Shown: piece after piece, positions 39,830 through 48,252 of the stretch | Layout of the letters: every line of letters starts with the position of its first letter | Numbering within the stretch: position 1 is the stretch's first letter | Assembly (NCBI GenBank): GCA_016703645.1 | Contig: JADJBR010000007.1 | Location: 186,001 to 250,000, forward strand | Reading direction: 5' to 3' | Source: Zoogloea sp. | Lineage (GTDB): Bacteria > Pseudomonadota > Gammaproteobacteria > Burkholderiales > Rhodocyclaceae | DNA: 64,000 nucleotides | Translations under genes and position numbers: made by a program | Notes under the pieces: generated by a model | What the model saw: only the letters and a program-made list of their open reading frames with translations | Told to the model about the DNA's origin: nothing | Database searches by the model: none

Positions 39830-40326
39830 AGTTTTTTTCTACTACATTTAGTAGGCAATTCAGCCGCAAAAATCAACCAAAAGATCTGCATTTACGTGCC
39901 AGTGCCTTGATTTATCGGGAAAATGGCGGCGGTGGGGGGCCTTGTCGACGGGCGTGCAGAAGCCTGGCTCGCCGAAGTAAGGGACGGCGGATGGCATGCA
40001 ACTGTCGTTCGGGATGCGAGCCCATCACCTGTCGGACAGCGTCGTCGGCAGGCGCCCGCGGATTTGGGTTGAGACGTTCGATTGGCCGGGCCGTGTGGGC
40101 CGAATGCCGGTAGGTGCCGTCGACCATTGCGGTCGGGCTAAGGCGTCAGTGGGCCGGTTTCCCCATCGGTGCTGATGGGGGCGCAACCCTATCGCCACTG
40201 CGTCAGGGAGGTCGCCTGCTCAACGCTTCTGCCATGGGGAGAGCGGTGGCCGGTGGGATTGCGACGGGTTTGCGACGGGATTGCGACGGATTTGCGCCGA
40301 TGGGGCGCATGCCCGTCGGGCTTCAA
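39830..40326. other. Intergenic region upstream of nrdJ, no supported gene; contains an 11-bp tandem repeat
   Basis: Reading frames here (for example 39907-40113) lack ribosome sites and have no recognisable product. The left edge is AT-rich, with a short hairpin CTACT-ACATTT-AGTAG at 39839. Four 11-bp units of TTGCGACGGGA type run from 40259 to 40302. The remaining sequence is GC-rich and featureless to me. Confidence 0.5.
40259..40302 (+). repeat. Four-copy 11-bp tandem repeat
   Basis: TTGCGACGGGT, TTGCGACGGGA, TTGCGACGGAT, TTGCGCCGATG: exact 11-bp period, last copy degenerate. It lies 25 bp beyond the stop of the Cys-repeat protein gene. A period of about one helical turn would place any bound protein on one DNA face. 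Confidence 0.8.
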
Positions 40327-40938
40327 TTACAGTTCAAGGCGGCTCTTGGCTGCCTTGATACAAGCGGCTTTCGGATCCCCGGACATGGCATCGCACTTTT
40401 CCTTGGCGACTTCATAGGCTGCATCTCGCTTATCGAGTGCCGCGTCCTTCCGGACGTTGCTTGTCTTTTCCTGGGCAGAGGCATTGGCTTCGTTGGTCTT
40501 CTCGCGGGCCATGGCATTCGCGTCGGAAGTCTTCTCAGCCACCTTTGCATCGGCCTTGGCCGTCACGTGGGCCGCCTCGGCTTCCTTTCGGCAGACGTCC
40601 TTGGCATTGCCGGCCATGTCGTCGCATTTTTCCCTGGCGACGTGATAGACAGCGTCAGCCTTCGCCACCCGGACTTCGTAGTTGTGTTTGACAGACGGCT
40701 CGTAGCTTGCCTCAAGCTCCGCCTTCGCAATGTTCTCGCGGCCCTTGGCTTCTTCGATGCAGATGTCCTTGGCGTTGTCCCGCTTGCTGCCGCACGCAAG
40801 CTTGTCAGCTGAATATTGGCGGGAAACGGAATCCTTGCCTGATTTGTACTCGGCTTTCGAGATCGGTGCGGCGATGGCCGAGCTGCTGAAGGCCAGGAAG
40901 ATAGCGCTGGCCAACAGCGCCGATTGCAGGTTTTTCAT
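40327..40938 (-). CDS. Secreted Lys/Ala-rich protein with three Cys-pair repeats
   Basis: A 203-residue protein with a clean Sec signal (LQSALLASAIFLAFSSSAIA, cleaved before APISK). The mature part is helical and highly charged. It contains a degenerate repeat with paired cysteines three times: KLACGSKRDNAKDICIEEAK, REKCDDMAGNAKDVCRKEAE, KEKCDAMSGDPKAACIKAAK. The spacing would allow each repeat to form one disulfide in the periplasm. I chose the ATG at 40938 because AAGGA precedes it and the signal starts there. Neighbours are stress genes (OsmB-like, Dps). The function is unknown. Confidence 0.8.
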   Translation of the reverse strand: MKNLQSALLASAIFLAFSSSAIAAPISKAEYKSGKDSVSRQYSADKLACGSKRDNAKDICIEEAKGRENIAKAELEASYEPSVKHNYEVRVAKADAVYHVAREKCDDMAGNAKDVCRKEAEAAHVTAKADAKVAEKTSDANAMAREKTNEANASAQEKTSNVRKDAALDKRDAAYEVAKEKCDAMSGDPKAACIKAAKSRLEL

Positions 40939-41285
40939 GGTCAATCCTTCTGGAAATGTACCGGTTCGCTGGAGTGCGCCCGGCTTCGAGTGAGGATGGG
41001 CCAGAGGAATGCCGGGGTCGGTACGCTGGCGCACGGAATAGCCGGCTTGACCCGCGCAGCATGAGTGTTCGTGGTGACTGCACCGCCCCGTCCCGACGCT
41101 GGCAGGCACCAATCGTCGACGACGAACACGTGAAGGAAAAGACAATGCCCCTCGTTAGACGTGGTTTCAACAAGCTCACCCTGGTCTCCGCTGCTGCGTT
41201 CTCTCTTGGCGCCTCATGTGCACCACGATCTGCCGCATCAAGCGCTGATGCTGGCCGCTATTTCTTCTCTATAAGGAGTTCTGTC
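40939..41285. other. Divergent intergenic region with a leftover signal-peptide ORF
   Basis: Holds the promoters of the Cys-repeat gene (left) and the OsmB-like gene (right). An ATG at 41145 with an AAGGA ribosome site opens a frame (FNKLTLVSAAAFSLGASCAP) that looks like a second lipoprotein signal and runs in frame, without a stop, into the OsmB-like gene at 41286. It may be the remnant of a deleted gene or an alternative longer start. Confidence 0.4.
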
Positions 41286-41501
41286 ATGAAACGAATTCAC
41301 AGATTCACCCCTGGCATGATGGCAGCGGCCCTGGTGATGGGCCTGGGTGGTTGTGCCGGAATGTCTGCGCAGGATAGGAGCACCGCCATCGGTGCGGGCG
41401 TCGGCGCGGTGGGCGGCGCGGTAGTGACCGGGGGCAGCGCGGCCGGAACCATCGGCGGCGCCGCGGTTGGCGGCATTATCGGACACGAGATCAAGAAATA
41501 G
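41286..41501 (+). CDS. osmB: OsmB-like glycine-zipper lipoprotein
   Basis: A 71-residue lipoprotein very close in length and layout to E. coli OsmB: lipobox MGLGGC at residues 18-23, then DRSTAIGAGVGAVGGAVVTG and a Gly/Ala zipper ending GGAAVGGIIGHEIKK. OsmB is an outer-membrane lipoprotein induced by osmotic and stationary-phase stress. AAGGAG lies upstream of the ATG at a good distance. It neighbours Dps and other stress genes. The same frame extends upstream to an ATG at 41145, which would give a 118-residue protein with two signal peptides in tandem; I consider the shorter form real. Confidence 0.85.
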   Translation: MKRIHRFTPGMMAAALVMGLGGCAGMSAQDRSTAIGAGVGAVGGAVVTGGSAAGTIGGAAVGGIIGHEIKK

Positions 41502-41963
41502 TCTTGATCCCATCTTTCCGGGTCATGCATCCCCTTGCGCCGGGTGGGTGTGGCTTACAGCGAGGCGAAGGCATATTCGGCTCGCTGCACGAGGAGGTCT
41601 CCATGCACGATCCGATCGAATTGGGCACGAGCCACGCATCCTCGTAGCGTGCTTTTGAACAGCGGGGCGCAACGGGCGCGTGCGCCGTACGCCATCTATC
41701 CGAGTCGTACCGAAGGCGGCGACATTCCGAGTTTCCGTTCTGCTGCGGTGCGATTGTTCCGTTGGGCTCCGGGTCGCTGAAGGTAAGTGCGATGGCGCAC
41801 CGACGGACGATCCCATCAACGGCAATGTTGATCCGCCATTGCCCCACACCCCACAGACCACGGTGTTGTGTGGCGGCCCCAACTGCAGGTCGATGCCACC
41901 AAGCCTCGCAGTCAGGCATGCACCGCGCGGCACTTCCGCCGCCGGAAAACCGTTGATGAGGAT
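41502..41963. other. Intergenic region between osmB and dps, no supported gene
   Basis: 462 bp with no conserved reading frame. An AGGAGG site followed by ATG at 41603 starts a 14-codon frame (MHDPIELGTSHASS) that then stops. It could be a leader peptide or a gene remnant. Longer frames in this stretch are Arg/Pro/Ala-rich shadows. Confidence 0.4.
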
Positions 41964-42518
41964 ATGAGCATGAGCAAGACCGAAGACAGCAGAAACGAGA
42001 CTCTTACGGAGAAACGTCATGGGGTGCTTGCGACACCTACCGACTTGAAAGGCAAGGCCATCCGCGACATTGCCGGCGCCATGAATGCGATCCTTGCGGA
42101 CGTGTTCGGCATCTACCTCAAGACCAAGAACTTCCACTGGCACATGAGCGGGCCCCATTTCAGGGACTACCACCTCCTGCTCGACGAGCATGCAGACCAG
42201 CTTTTCGCGATGACCGACCCGATTGCCGAACGGGTTCGCAAGCTGGGGGGCAGCACGCTCCGGTCCATCGGACACATTTCCCGCCTGCAGCGCATGTCGG
42301 ACAACGATGCCGAGTACGTCGAGCCTCTCGACATGCTTGCGGAGCTGTGCGAGGACAACACGATGCTCGCCACGCGCCTTCGCGAGGTTCACGATCTGTG
42401 CGCTGAGCATCGGGATATCGCCACGGCGAGTCTGATCGAAGCCTGGATTGATGAAACGGAAAAACGTACTTGGTTCTTGTTTGAATCAAGCCGCAAGGGC
42501 CGTTCGTCCGGGCACTGA
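41964..42518 (+). CDS. dps: Dps-family DNA-protecting ferritin-like protein
   Basis: Forms a 12-mer that oxidises and stores Fe2+ with H2O2 and protects DNA under starvation and oxidative stress. The 184-residue protein has the Dps ferroxidase motif: NFHWHMSGPHFRDYHLLLDE followed by HADQLF. Further down it has PIAERVRKLGG and the C-terminal helices ending in 'WIDETEKRTWFL'. The ATG at 41964 is taken, but the second ATG at 41970 (MSKTED) is better placed relative to GAGG. It lies among stress genes, next to a convergent PHA synthase. Confidence 0.92.
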   Translation: MSMSKTEDSRNETLTEKRHGVLATPTDLKGKAIRDIAGAMNAILADVFGIYLKTKNFHWHMSGPHFRDYHLLLDEHADQLFAMTDPIAERVRKLGGSTLRSIGHISRLQRMSDNDAEYVEPLDMLAELCEDNTMLATRLREVHDLCAEHRDIATASLIEAWIDETEKRTWFLFESSRKGRSSGH

Positions 42519-42732
42519 GTCCAACGCTCCCCAGGAGTGGTCTGTGGTGGTCGGCCATTCGTTGGGGGCCACATGGTCTTCGAGATCGTGCGCAGGGCGC
42601 CTGTGCGTCTGAACTCTCCTTGCAGGACAGGTCGGCCCGAAAGGGGGATAGGGCCGACGCCACGGCGGCGCGAGCGGCCCGATGGGTTTGCCCGCCTGCC
42701 CATGGAGCGGGTAGCGAATCTTGGTGCCTGAC

Positions 42733-44474
42733 TCAGGTTTGCAGCACATACGTGCCTGGTGCCTGGCACAAGGGGGCTATGCCTGCGGCAACGTTCCCCA
42801 TGGGGGGCGGTGCCGCGGTGGGTTCGCCTGAACGTGCATCAAGCCATGCGGTCCATTCCGGCCACCAGGATCCATCATGGGTGGGGGCGGCCTTGAGCCA
42901 TGCTTCCGGATCAAGATAGCGGCCGTCGTGAGGGCGGGTAAGGACTTGGTAGCTGCGGCCCGCCACGCCGGGTGGATTGACGATGCCCACATTGTGGCCG
43001 CCGGAGCTGAGCAGGAACGTGATGGGGACATCGGCTAGCAGGTGGAGTTTGTGCACCGAACGCCAGGGGGCAACGTGGTCTCGCAGGGTGGCAACACAGA
43101 AGATCGGGCAGGTGATGTCGGTCAGTGCCACCGGCAGCGTGCCCACCGGGTAGCGCCCGCTGGCCAGCTCATTGTCGAGAAACAGGCGCCGCAGGTACTC
43201 ACTGTGCATTCGGTAGGGTAGGCGCGTTCCGTCGGCATTCCAGGCCATGAGATCGGTTGTCGGGCGCCGATCACCCATCAGGTAGTCCTTGAGCATTCGC
43301 GACCACACCAGATCGCGGGAATTGAGCAATTGGAAGGCGCCGGCCATCTGCGTGCTGTCCAGGTAGCCCCGGTCCCACATGATGTCCTCAAGGAAGCTGA
43401 CCTGGCTGTTGTCAATGAAGAGGGCAAGCTCTCCCGGCTCGGTGAAGTCGGTCTGTGCAGCCAGCATCGACATGGATGCCAGGCGTGTGTCCTCATCGCG
43501 CCCCATCGCCGCAGCGGCAATGGCCAGCAGGGTGCCGCCCAGGCAGTAGCCCACGCCGTGGATCTGCTGTCCCGGCACGATCTGCGCCACTGCATCAAGC
43601 GCGTCCATCACGCCCGAGCGCAGGTAGTCATCCATGCCCAGATTGCGCCCGTCGCTGCCGGGATTGGCCCAGGAGATGGCGAACACTGTGTACCCGTGAT
43701 CCACCAGGAAACGGATCAAGGAGTTGCTTGGCGAGAGATCAAGGATGTAGTACTTCATGATCCACGACGGAACGATCAGGATCGGTTCGGGCCGTACGTG
43801 TGCCCGTTGGGGGTGTATTGGATCAGTTCGATCAGGTGGTTTCGGTAAATGACTTGACCCGGAGTGACGGCCACCTCCCGCCCTACCCGAAAGCCCGACG
43901 TCGCCGACCGGGAACTCGGCTGCCGATCCGACTGATCGGCGATCAGATTGCGCAGACCCCGGAGTAGATTGGCCCCACCGGATTGGACGGTGTGCTCCAG
44001 CAACTCCGGATTGGTCCCCAGAAAGTTCGCCGGGGATAGTGTGTCGAGCAACTGCCTGACGGTGAAGCTGACGACGTTTTCATGGTGCGGCGAAACCCCG
44101 CGTATGCCGGTTGTTGCGCTCCGCCACCACGCTTCGGTGAGTAGAAAGGACTGACTCCACAGATTGAATGGCCAAGCCTGCCACCCCGGATGGGTGAAAC
44201 GACGGTCGGGCAGGGAGGGGTCAAGGCCCAGCGTGCCGGCAGGGCGGGGAGGCTGCTGCAGGCGGCCGGGAAATTCCATGAGGGCCTGGAGGAGTCCTTG
44301 GACAAGCTCGGCCTGTTGTGCCGGATTCCGCGACAGGTGCATGAACCAGTCTTCAAACGCCATGACCAGCGCCTCGGGCGAAATGCCGCCCGTCAGACGC
44401 GCTAGCTGTGCGTGGGCGAATCGGTCCACGTTGCTGCCCGGCAGGGGGATTTCGGCGGAGGGAATACGGTTCAT
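42733..44474 (-). CDS. phaC: Polyhydroxyalkanoate synthase, interrupted by a 1-nt frameshift near 43791
   Basis: PHA synthase polymerises hydroxyacyl-CoA into storage granules. The N-terminal half is read from 44474 (MNRIPSAEIPLPG) to the segment YRNHLIELIQYTP. The C-terminal half is in another frame, beginning EPILIVPSWIMKYYILDLSP. The catalytic triad is intact: Cys in GYCLGGT, Asp in TLRDHVAPW, His in SSGGHNVGIVNPPG. At the junction the minus strand reads TACGGCCCGAACC; adding one G (TAC GGC GCC GAA CC) joins the frames into about 580 residues, a normal class I length. It may be a sequencing error or a decayed paralog. The ATG at 44474 is preferred to the longer 44663 frame on homology. Confidence 0.85.
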
Positions 44475-44719
44475 CGGGAGTTCTCTTTCTCGGGGCGATT
44501 GACGGAAATCATCTTCGCCATCCGCCGCGCCCGCGTCTGTATGGTGGCGTACAGAGTCTGGCTGCGTGGTGCTGCGTTTCGGCGGGATGTGCGTCAGCGT
44601 ACGGATGGTGGTGACCGACTGTTCCATAGTGGGTCGAGTCCTCAGTTTCATTGGCTGTTGCACTCACCATGCTCATCCGCCAGACCGGCGGCTCGCTGGA
44701 TATCACTCCAAGGAAAATC

Positions 44720-45223
44720 ATGGACAAGGAACACATTCCCTTTTATGTCTTCAATACGCATGTTGAAGCCGAAGACGCCATCCAATCGCTCAATCGCGCA
44801 GGCTTCGACGTCAAGAAGCTCTCGTTGATCGGCAAGGGCTATCACAGTGAGGAGCATCCAATGGGCTTCTACACGACAGGTGACAGGATCAAGTCGTGGG
44901 GCGGTCTTGGGGCCTTCTGGGGGGCCATCTGGGGTCTCCTGCTCGCGCCGGCGGTGTTCGTGCTGCCTGGTGTGGGTTTGGTGGCAATGGCAGGGCCTGT
45001 CGTGGCCGCGCTGGCGAGCGCGCTTGAAGGGGCGGTCGTTGTGGGTGGCGTATCGGCTCTCGGCGCGGCCTTGGCCCAGATCGGCTTTCCCAAGGATCAG
45101 ATCATCAAGTTCGAAACGGCCCTCAAGGCGGACAAATATGTACTGGCCGTGCATGGAACGGCCGATGAGGTACTCAAGGCGCGGGCCGTGCTGAGTGACG
45201 CCAAGGCTTGGAAGGCGGCATAG
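44720..45223 (+). CDS. General-stress-type membrane-associated protein
   Basis: A 167-residue protein. The N-terminal part (YVFNTHVEAEDAIQSLNRAG, VKKLSLIGKGYHSEEH) has the ferredoxin-like fold seen in 'general stress protein 17M'-type domains. The middle has two hydrophobic Gly/Ala-rich helices (WGAIWGLLLAPAVFVLPGVG, ALASALEGAVVVGGVSALG). The C-terminal part (FETALKADKYVLAVHGTADE) resembles the N-terminal fold again. AAGGAAA precedes the ATG at 44720. Such proteins recur in stress islands with Dps and phasin/PHA genes, but no biochemical role is known. Confidence 0.7.
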   Translation: MDKEHIPFYVFNTHVEAEDAIQSLNRAGFDVKKLSLIGKGYHSEEHPMGFYTTGDRIKSWGGLGAFWGAIWGLLLAPAVFVLPGVGLVAMAGPVVAALASALEGAVVVGGVSALGAALAQIGFPKDQIIKFETALKADKYVLAVHGTADEVLKARAVLSDAKAWKAA

Positions 45224-45329
45224 CGAGGGGCTGCATCGTTGAGCGGGGGCATGCCGTCACGCGTGCTGCCGCCTCTTTGCGCGAGTGTTGTTCTCCTGAT
45301 GCCCGGGATGACGGGCACCCGGCCTCCGG

Positions 45330-46226
45330 TCATCCCAGGTGCCACAGATGGGCGGCCACCAGGGTGCGCCAGGGGGAGAAGGCTTCCAGCCACGCGGCGG
45401 TGTCGACGGCGGAGGGTTTCTCCGCGAGCCCGAGCAGGGTCTGCAGGCCGCGTCGCACGGCCACGTCGCCATGGAGGGAAGCATCCGCATGGCCAAAGCC
45501 GCGCAGCAGGGTGTAGTCGGTTGTCCATGGGCCAATGCCGCGGATGGCCAGCAGGCTTTCGCGGATCATCCCGGCCGGCGCGCGGTGATTCCACCAATCA
45601 TCCAGCGGCAGGCTGCCGTCACGAACACCCCCGGCCACCGCCAGAATCGCGGCGGCCTTGCTGCGGGAAAGGCCGGCATCGGTGAATCGCGTCGCGGATA
45701 GGGCGAGCACCGCGTCGGCATCCGGGAAGCAGGCCAGGTCGCCCCGGCGGCAGCCACACGCCTCAATGAAGCGGCTGCGCAGGGTGATGGCGGCGGCCAA
45801 ACTGATCTGCTGCCCGATGATGGCCCAGGCCAGGGCCTCGAAGGGTGTGGCGGCCTGGGGGATGCGCAGGTCGGGGCAGGCGCGGATCAAGGGGCCGAGC
45901 AGGGGATGCGTGGACAAGGCCGCTTCGAAGGCGGCGACCGGCTGGTCCAGGCCCAGGAGACGGCTCGCCCAGTAAGGGAAATCGGCTTGGGTCTCCATGG
46001 CCGGGTCGTCCACATGGAGCTGCAGTCGGGCCACGCCTTCCTGGAAGCCCAGGCTGAGCCGGGCGGGCCGGCCCTGCCACATCAGCCCCTTGTCCAGTCC
46101 ATCGGCGTGGACATGCTCGGCCAGGCGCTGCGGGTCGCGGGCGTGGAAGGCCAGCAGATCGTCGCGGCGGTAGGTGGTGGGCAGGGGCAGGGTGCATTCC
46201 GCCACGGGTTGGCCGGGAGGGGTCAA
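45330..46226 (-). CDS. alkA: DNA-3-methyladenine glycosylase II (AlkA family)
   Basis: Base-excision glycosylase that removes alkylated purines. The 298-residue protein has an N-terminal AlkA_N-like region, then the HhH-GPD core: EALAWAIIGQQISLAAAITL, the helix-hairpin-helix LLAIRGIGPWTTDYTLL, and the catalytic aspartate in HGDVAVRRG. The start is an unusual TTG at 46226 that overlaps the ada stop codon (TTGA), so alkA translation is probably coupled to ada and both belong to one adaptive-response operon induced by methylated Ada. Confidence 0.9.
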   Translation of the reverse strand: MTPPGQPVAECTLPLPTTYRRDDLLAFHARDPQRLAEHVHADGLDKGLMWQGRPARLSLGFQEGVARLQLHVDDPAMETQADFPYWASRLLGLDQPVAAFEAALSTHPLLGPLIRACPDLRIPQAATPFEALAWAIIGQQISLAAAITLRSRFIEACGCRRGDLACFPDADAVLALSATRFTDAGLSRSKAAAILAVAGGVRDGSLPLDDWWNHRAPAGMIRESLLAIRGIGPWTTDYTLLRGFGHADASLHGDVAVRRGLQTLLGLAEKPSAVDTAAWLEAFSPWRTLVAAHLWHLG

Positions 46227-47401
46227 TGCCCCGCTTCCCGGTCCAGCAGGGCGCGCTTGCGCTCAATGCCCCAGCGGTAGCCCGCCAGGGCGCCGTCGTT
46301 GCGTACCACCCGGTGGCAGGGAACGATCACCGCCAGCAGATTGGCGGCACAGGCACTGGCCACCGCACGCACGGCGCCGGGCGCCCCGATACGCCGGGCC
46401 AGCTCGGTGTAGCTGAGGGTGCTGCCCGGGGGGATGGCCTGGAGCGCCTGCCAGACGCGCTGCTGAAAGGCCGTGCCACGGATGTCGAGGGGCAGGGCGG
46501 CTGCGCTTGCCGGGTCTTCCACCCGTTCGATGACCCGGGCGAGCATTGACTCGAAGGCCGGGTCGCCACCCATCAGGCGCGCCTGGGGAAAGCGGGCGTG
46601 GAGCTCTTCGACCAGTGCCTCCGGCCCGTCACCCAGGCTGATGGCGCAGATGCCGGCAGGGCTGGCGGCAACCAGCACGCAGCCCAGGCTGCTGTGCCCG
46701 ACGGCGTAGTGGATGTGGGCATCGGCGCCGCCGGCCCGGTAGCGGCCCGGGGCCATGCCGAGCAGCTCGGTGGAATGGGCATAGAAGCCGGAGGCTGAGC
46801 CGAAGCCGGCCCCGTGCAGCGCCTCGGTCACGGTCTCGCCCCGGGTCAGGCGGGCTTGCACCCGGTGGGTGCGCAGGGCGGCCCCGTACTGACGGGGGGT
46901 GAGGCCCGTGGCGGCCTTGAAGATCCGTTGCAGATGCCAGGGGCTGAAGCCGGCCTCGTGGGCCAGCACCGCCAGGGAGGGTGGGGTTTCGGCCTGCTCC
47001 AGATGGCGGCACAGGGTGGTGACCAGTGCCGCGTGGCGTTCGGCCAGGGGCGGCTGGTCTGGCTGGCAGCGCCGGCAGGGACGGAACCCGGCCGCCTCGG
47101 CCTCGGCGAGGGTGGCAAAGAAGCTGACGTTTTCGGGGCGGGGGTGCCGGGCACCGCAGGCGGGGCGGCAGTACACCCCGGTGGTGCTCACCGCATAGAA
47201 GAAGTGGCCGTCGGCCTTGCCATCCCGGGCAAGAACGGCCGCCCAGCGCGGGTCGGCCACTACAAGGGCAGCGTGGTTGGCGGCGGAGACGGTAGGTGAA
47301 CGGGCGGTGGCCCGCGGATGGCCCTGCATGGTGGCCTGCCTTTCCGGGAGAGCGTCGAGGGCGCTCAATGTAGCCGTGCCGTCCTGCCCGCGCATCCGCA
47401 T
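46223..47401 (-). CDS. ada: Ada: bifunctional AraC-type regulator and O6-methylguanine-DNA methyltransferase
   Basis: Master regulator of the adaptive response to alkylation. Its three parts are all visible. The N-terminal Ada zinc domain has its metal and acceptor cysteines in VYCRPACGARHP and FRPCRRCQP. The AraC-type HTH contains SLAVLAHEAGFSPWHLQRIF and ALHGAGFGSASGFY. The C-terminal methyltransferase has the active-site Cys in IVPCHRVV. 392 residues from 47401; an in-frame ATG at 47329 (MQGHPRA) has an AGGCAGG site and may be the true start (368 residues). It lies 30 bp after the 257-residue partner of the CHAT protein and overlaps alkA. Confidence 0.93.
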   Translation of the reverse strand: MRMRGQDGTATLSALDALPERQATMQGHPRATARSPTVSAANHAALVVADPRWAAVLARDGKADGHFFYAVSTTGVYCRPACGARHPRPENVSFFATLAEAEAAGFRPCRRCQPDQPPLAERHAALVTTLCRHLEQAETPPSLAVLAHEAGFSPWHLQRIFKAATGLTPRQYGAALRTHRVQARLTRGETVTEALHGAGFGSASGFYAHSTELLGMAPGRYRAGGADAHIHYAVGHSSLGCVLVAASPAGICAISLGDGPEALVEELHARFPQARLMGGDPAFESMLARVIERVEDPASAAALPLDIRGTAFQQRVWQALQAIPPGSTLSYTELARRIGAPGAVRAVASACAANLLAVIVPCHRVVRNDGALAGYRWGIERKRALLDREAGH

Positions 47402-47431
47402 TCTTGCGTCCGAATTCGTCCCGATGGTCCG

Positions 47432-48205
47432 TCAGAGGGGAAGGTCGGCAATAAAGTCCTGGGCTTCCTGGCCCAGCTTGCGCTCAACGGCATCACGCAG
47501 GGTGGCGTACTGGGTGGTGTTGAGGGTCAGGCGTTGGGCGGCGGTCCAGAATTCCAGTTGCTGGGCGCCCCATTTGACAAAGAGCACGCGCCGCCGCGCG
47601 TCGTGGCTCTTGAAATGGAAAGCGCCCAAGGCCAGGGACAGGGCACCGTTATTGGCGGTCTGCACGGCGCCGATCTGAAAGTTGCCGCTGGCCTGGGTCG
47701 AGGTGTGGAAGTCGAAAAGGCGCAGGGTCTTGTCGTCCTCGGCCAGCTTTTCCAAGGCCTGGATCGCTTCGTTGAGCACTGCCAGCTGGTTCTGGGTGGC
47801 GATGGCGGCGATCAGGGCCAGGGCGGCCTGATCCATGCGCAGCTCGCCCTCCTGCTGGTCGTAACGGGCAAAGGCAAACTGCTCCGAGGTCCAGCCCAGG
47901 CGCTCGAGGATCTCGGTGTACTTCTTGTACCAGGCCTCGGTCTGCGCAAAGCGGTCGAAGGCCCCGCTCGCGCCCCGCAGGGCCAGTTGAACCGAAAACA
48001 ACACGTCGTCCCGTTGCTGGGGGGTGATGCCATCCACGAAGGACAGCAGCGCATTGCCGTCCACCGCTGGGGCCGGAGCGTCCGACGGGGCGCGGGCACT
48101 GCGGCTCACGGCCCGCCGCTGTGCCGACAGGGAGGCGTCAAGGCCCGTATCCAGGCGCGGCACGGGGGCTAGGGTCAGGGCGTCGATGTAGCGGAGGCTG
48201 GACAT
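47432..48205 (-). CDS. Unrecognised 257-residue protein paired with the CHAT/STAND gene
   Basis: I do not recognise this family. It has no signal peptide. Residues about 28-50 are Ala/Pro/Ser-rich and probably unstructured. Residues 50-150 are predicted helical (ALLSFVDGITPQQRDDVLFS ... MDQAALALIAAIATQNQLAV ... LNEAIQALEKLAEDD), and 160-235 look beta-rich (GNFQIGAVQTANNGALSLAL, RRRVLFVKWGAQQLEFW). It starts 47 bp after the CHAT gene stop on the same strand, so the two are very likely co-transcribed. By analogy with protease-effector pairs it may be the CHAT substrate or effector. That is inference only, and it shows no gasdermin motif. Confidence 0.7.
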   Translation of the reverse strand: MSSLRYIDALTLAPVPRLDTGLDASLSAQRRAVSRSARAPSDAPAPAVDGNALLSFVDGITPQQRDDVLFSVQLALRGASGAFDRFAQTEAWYKKYTEILERLGWTSEQFAFARYDQQEGELRMDQAALALIAAIATQNQLAVLNEAIQALEKLAEDDKTLRLFDFHTSTQASGNFQIGAVQTANNGALSLALGAFHFKSHDARRRVLFVKWGAQQLEFWTAAQRLTLNTTQYATLRDAVERKLGQEAQDFIADLPL

Positions 48206-48252
48206 GGCGGGCTCCTTGAGGGTGAGGGCGCGGGGGAGAGGTGCTTGGTATT

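Noticed and set aside
39747-39906. A cobalamin riboswitch before nrdJ
   Set aside because: No B12-box-like sequence or multi-helix fold is visible; the region is simple AT-rich sequence with direct repeats.
40114-40812. A 232-codon plus-strand frame opposite the Cys-repeat protein
   Set aside because: No ribosome site, no conserved features, and the minus-strand frame has a signal peptide and internal repeats.
47432-48205. Identifying the CHAT partner as a bacterial gasdermin
   Set aside because: Size and context fit, but the N-terminal cysteine and beta-rich start of bacterial gasdermins are missing; the N-terminal half is Ala/Pro-rich and helical.
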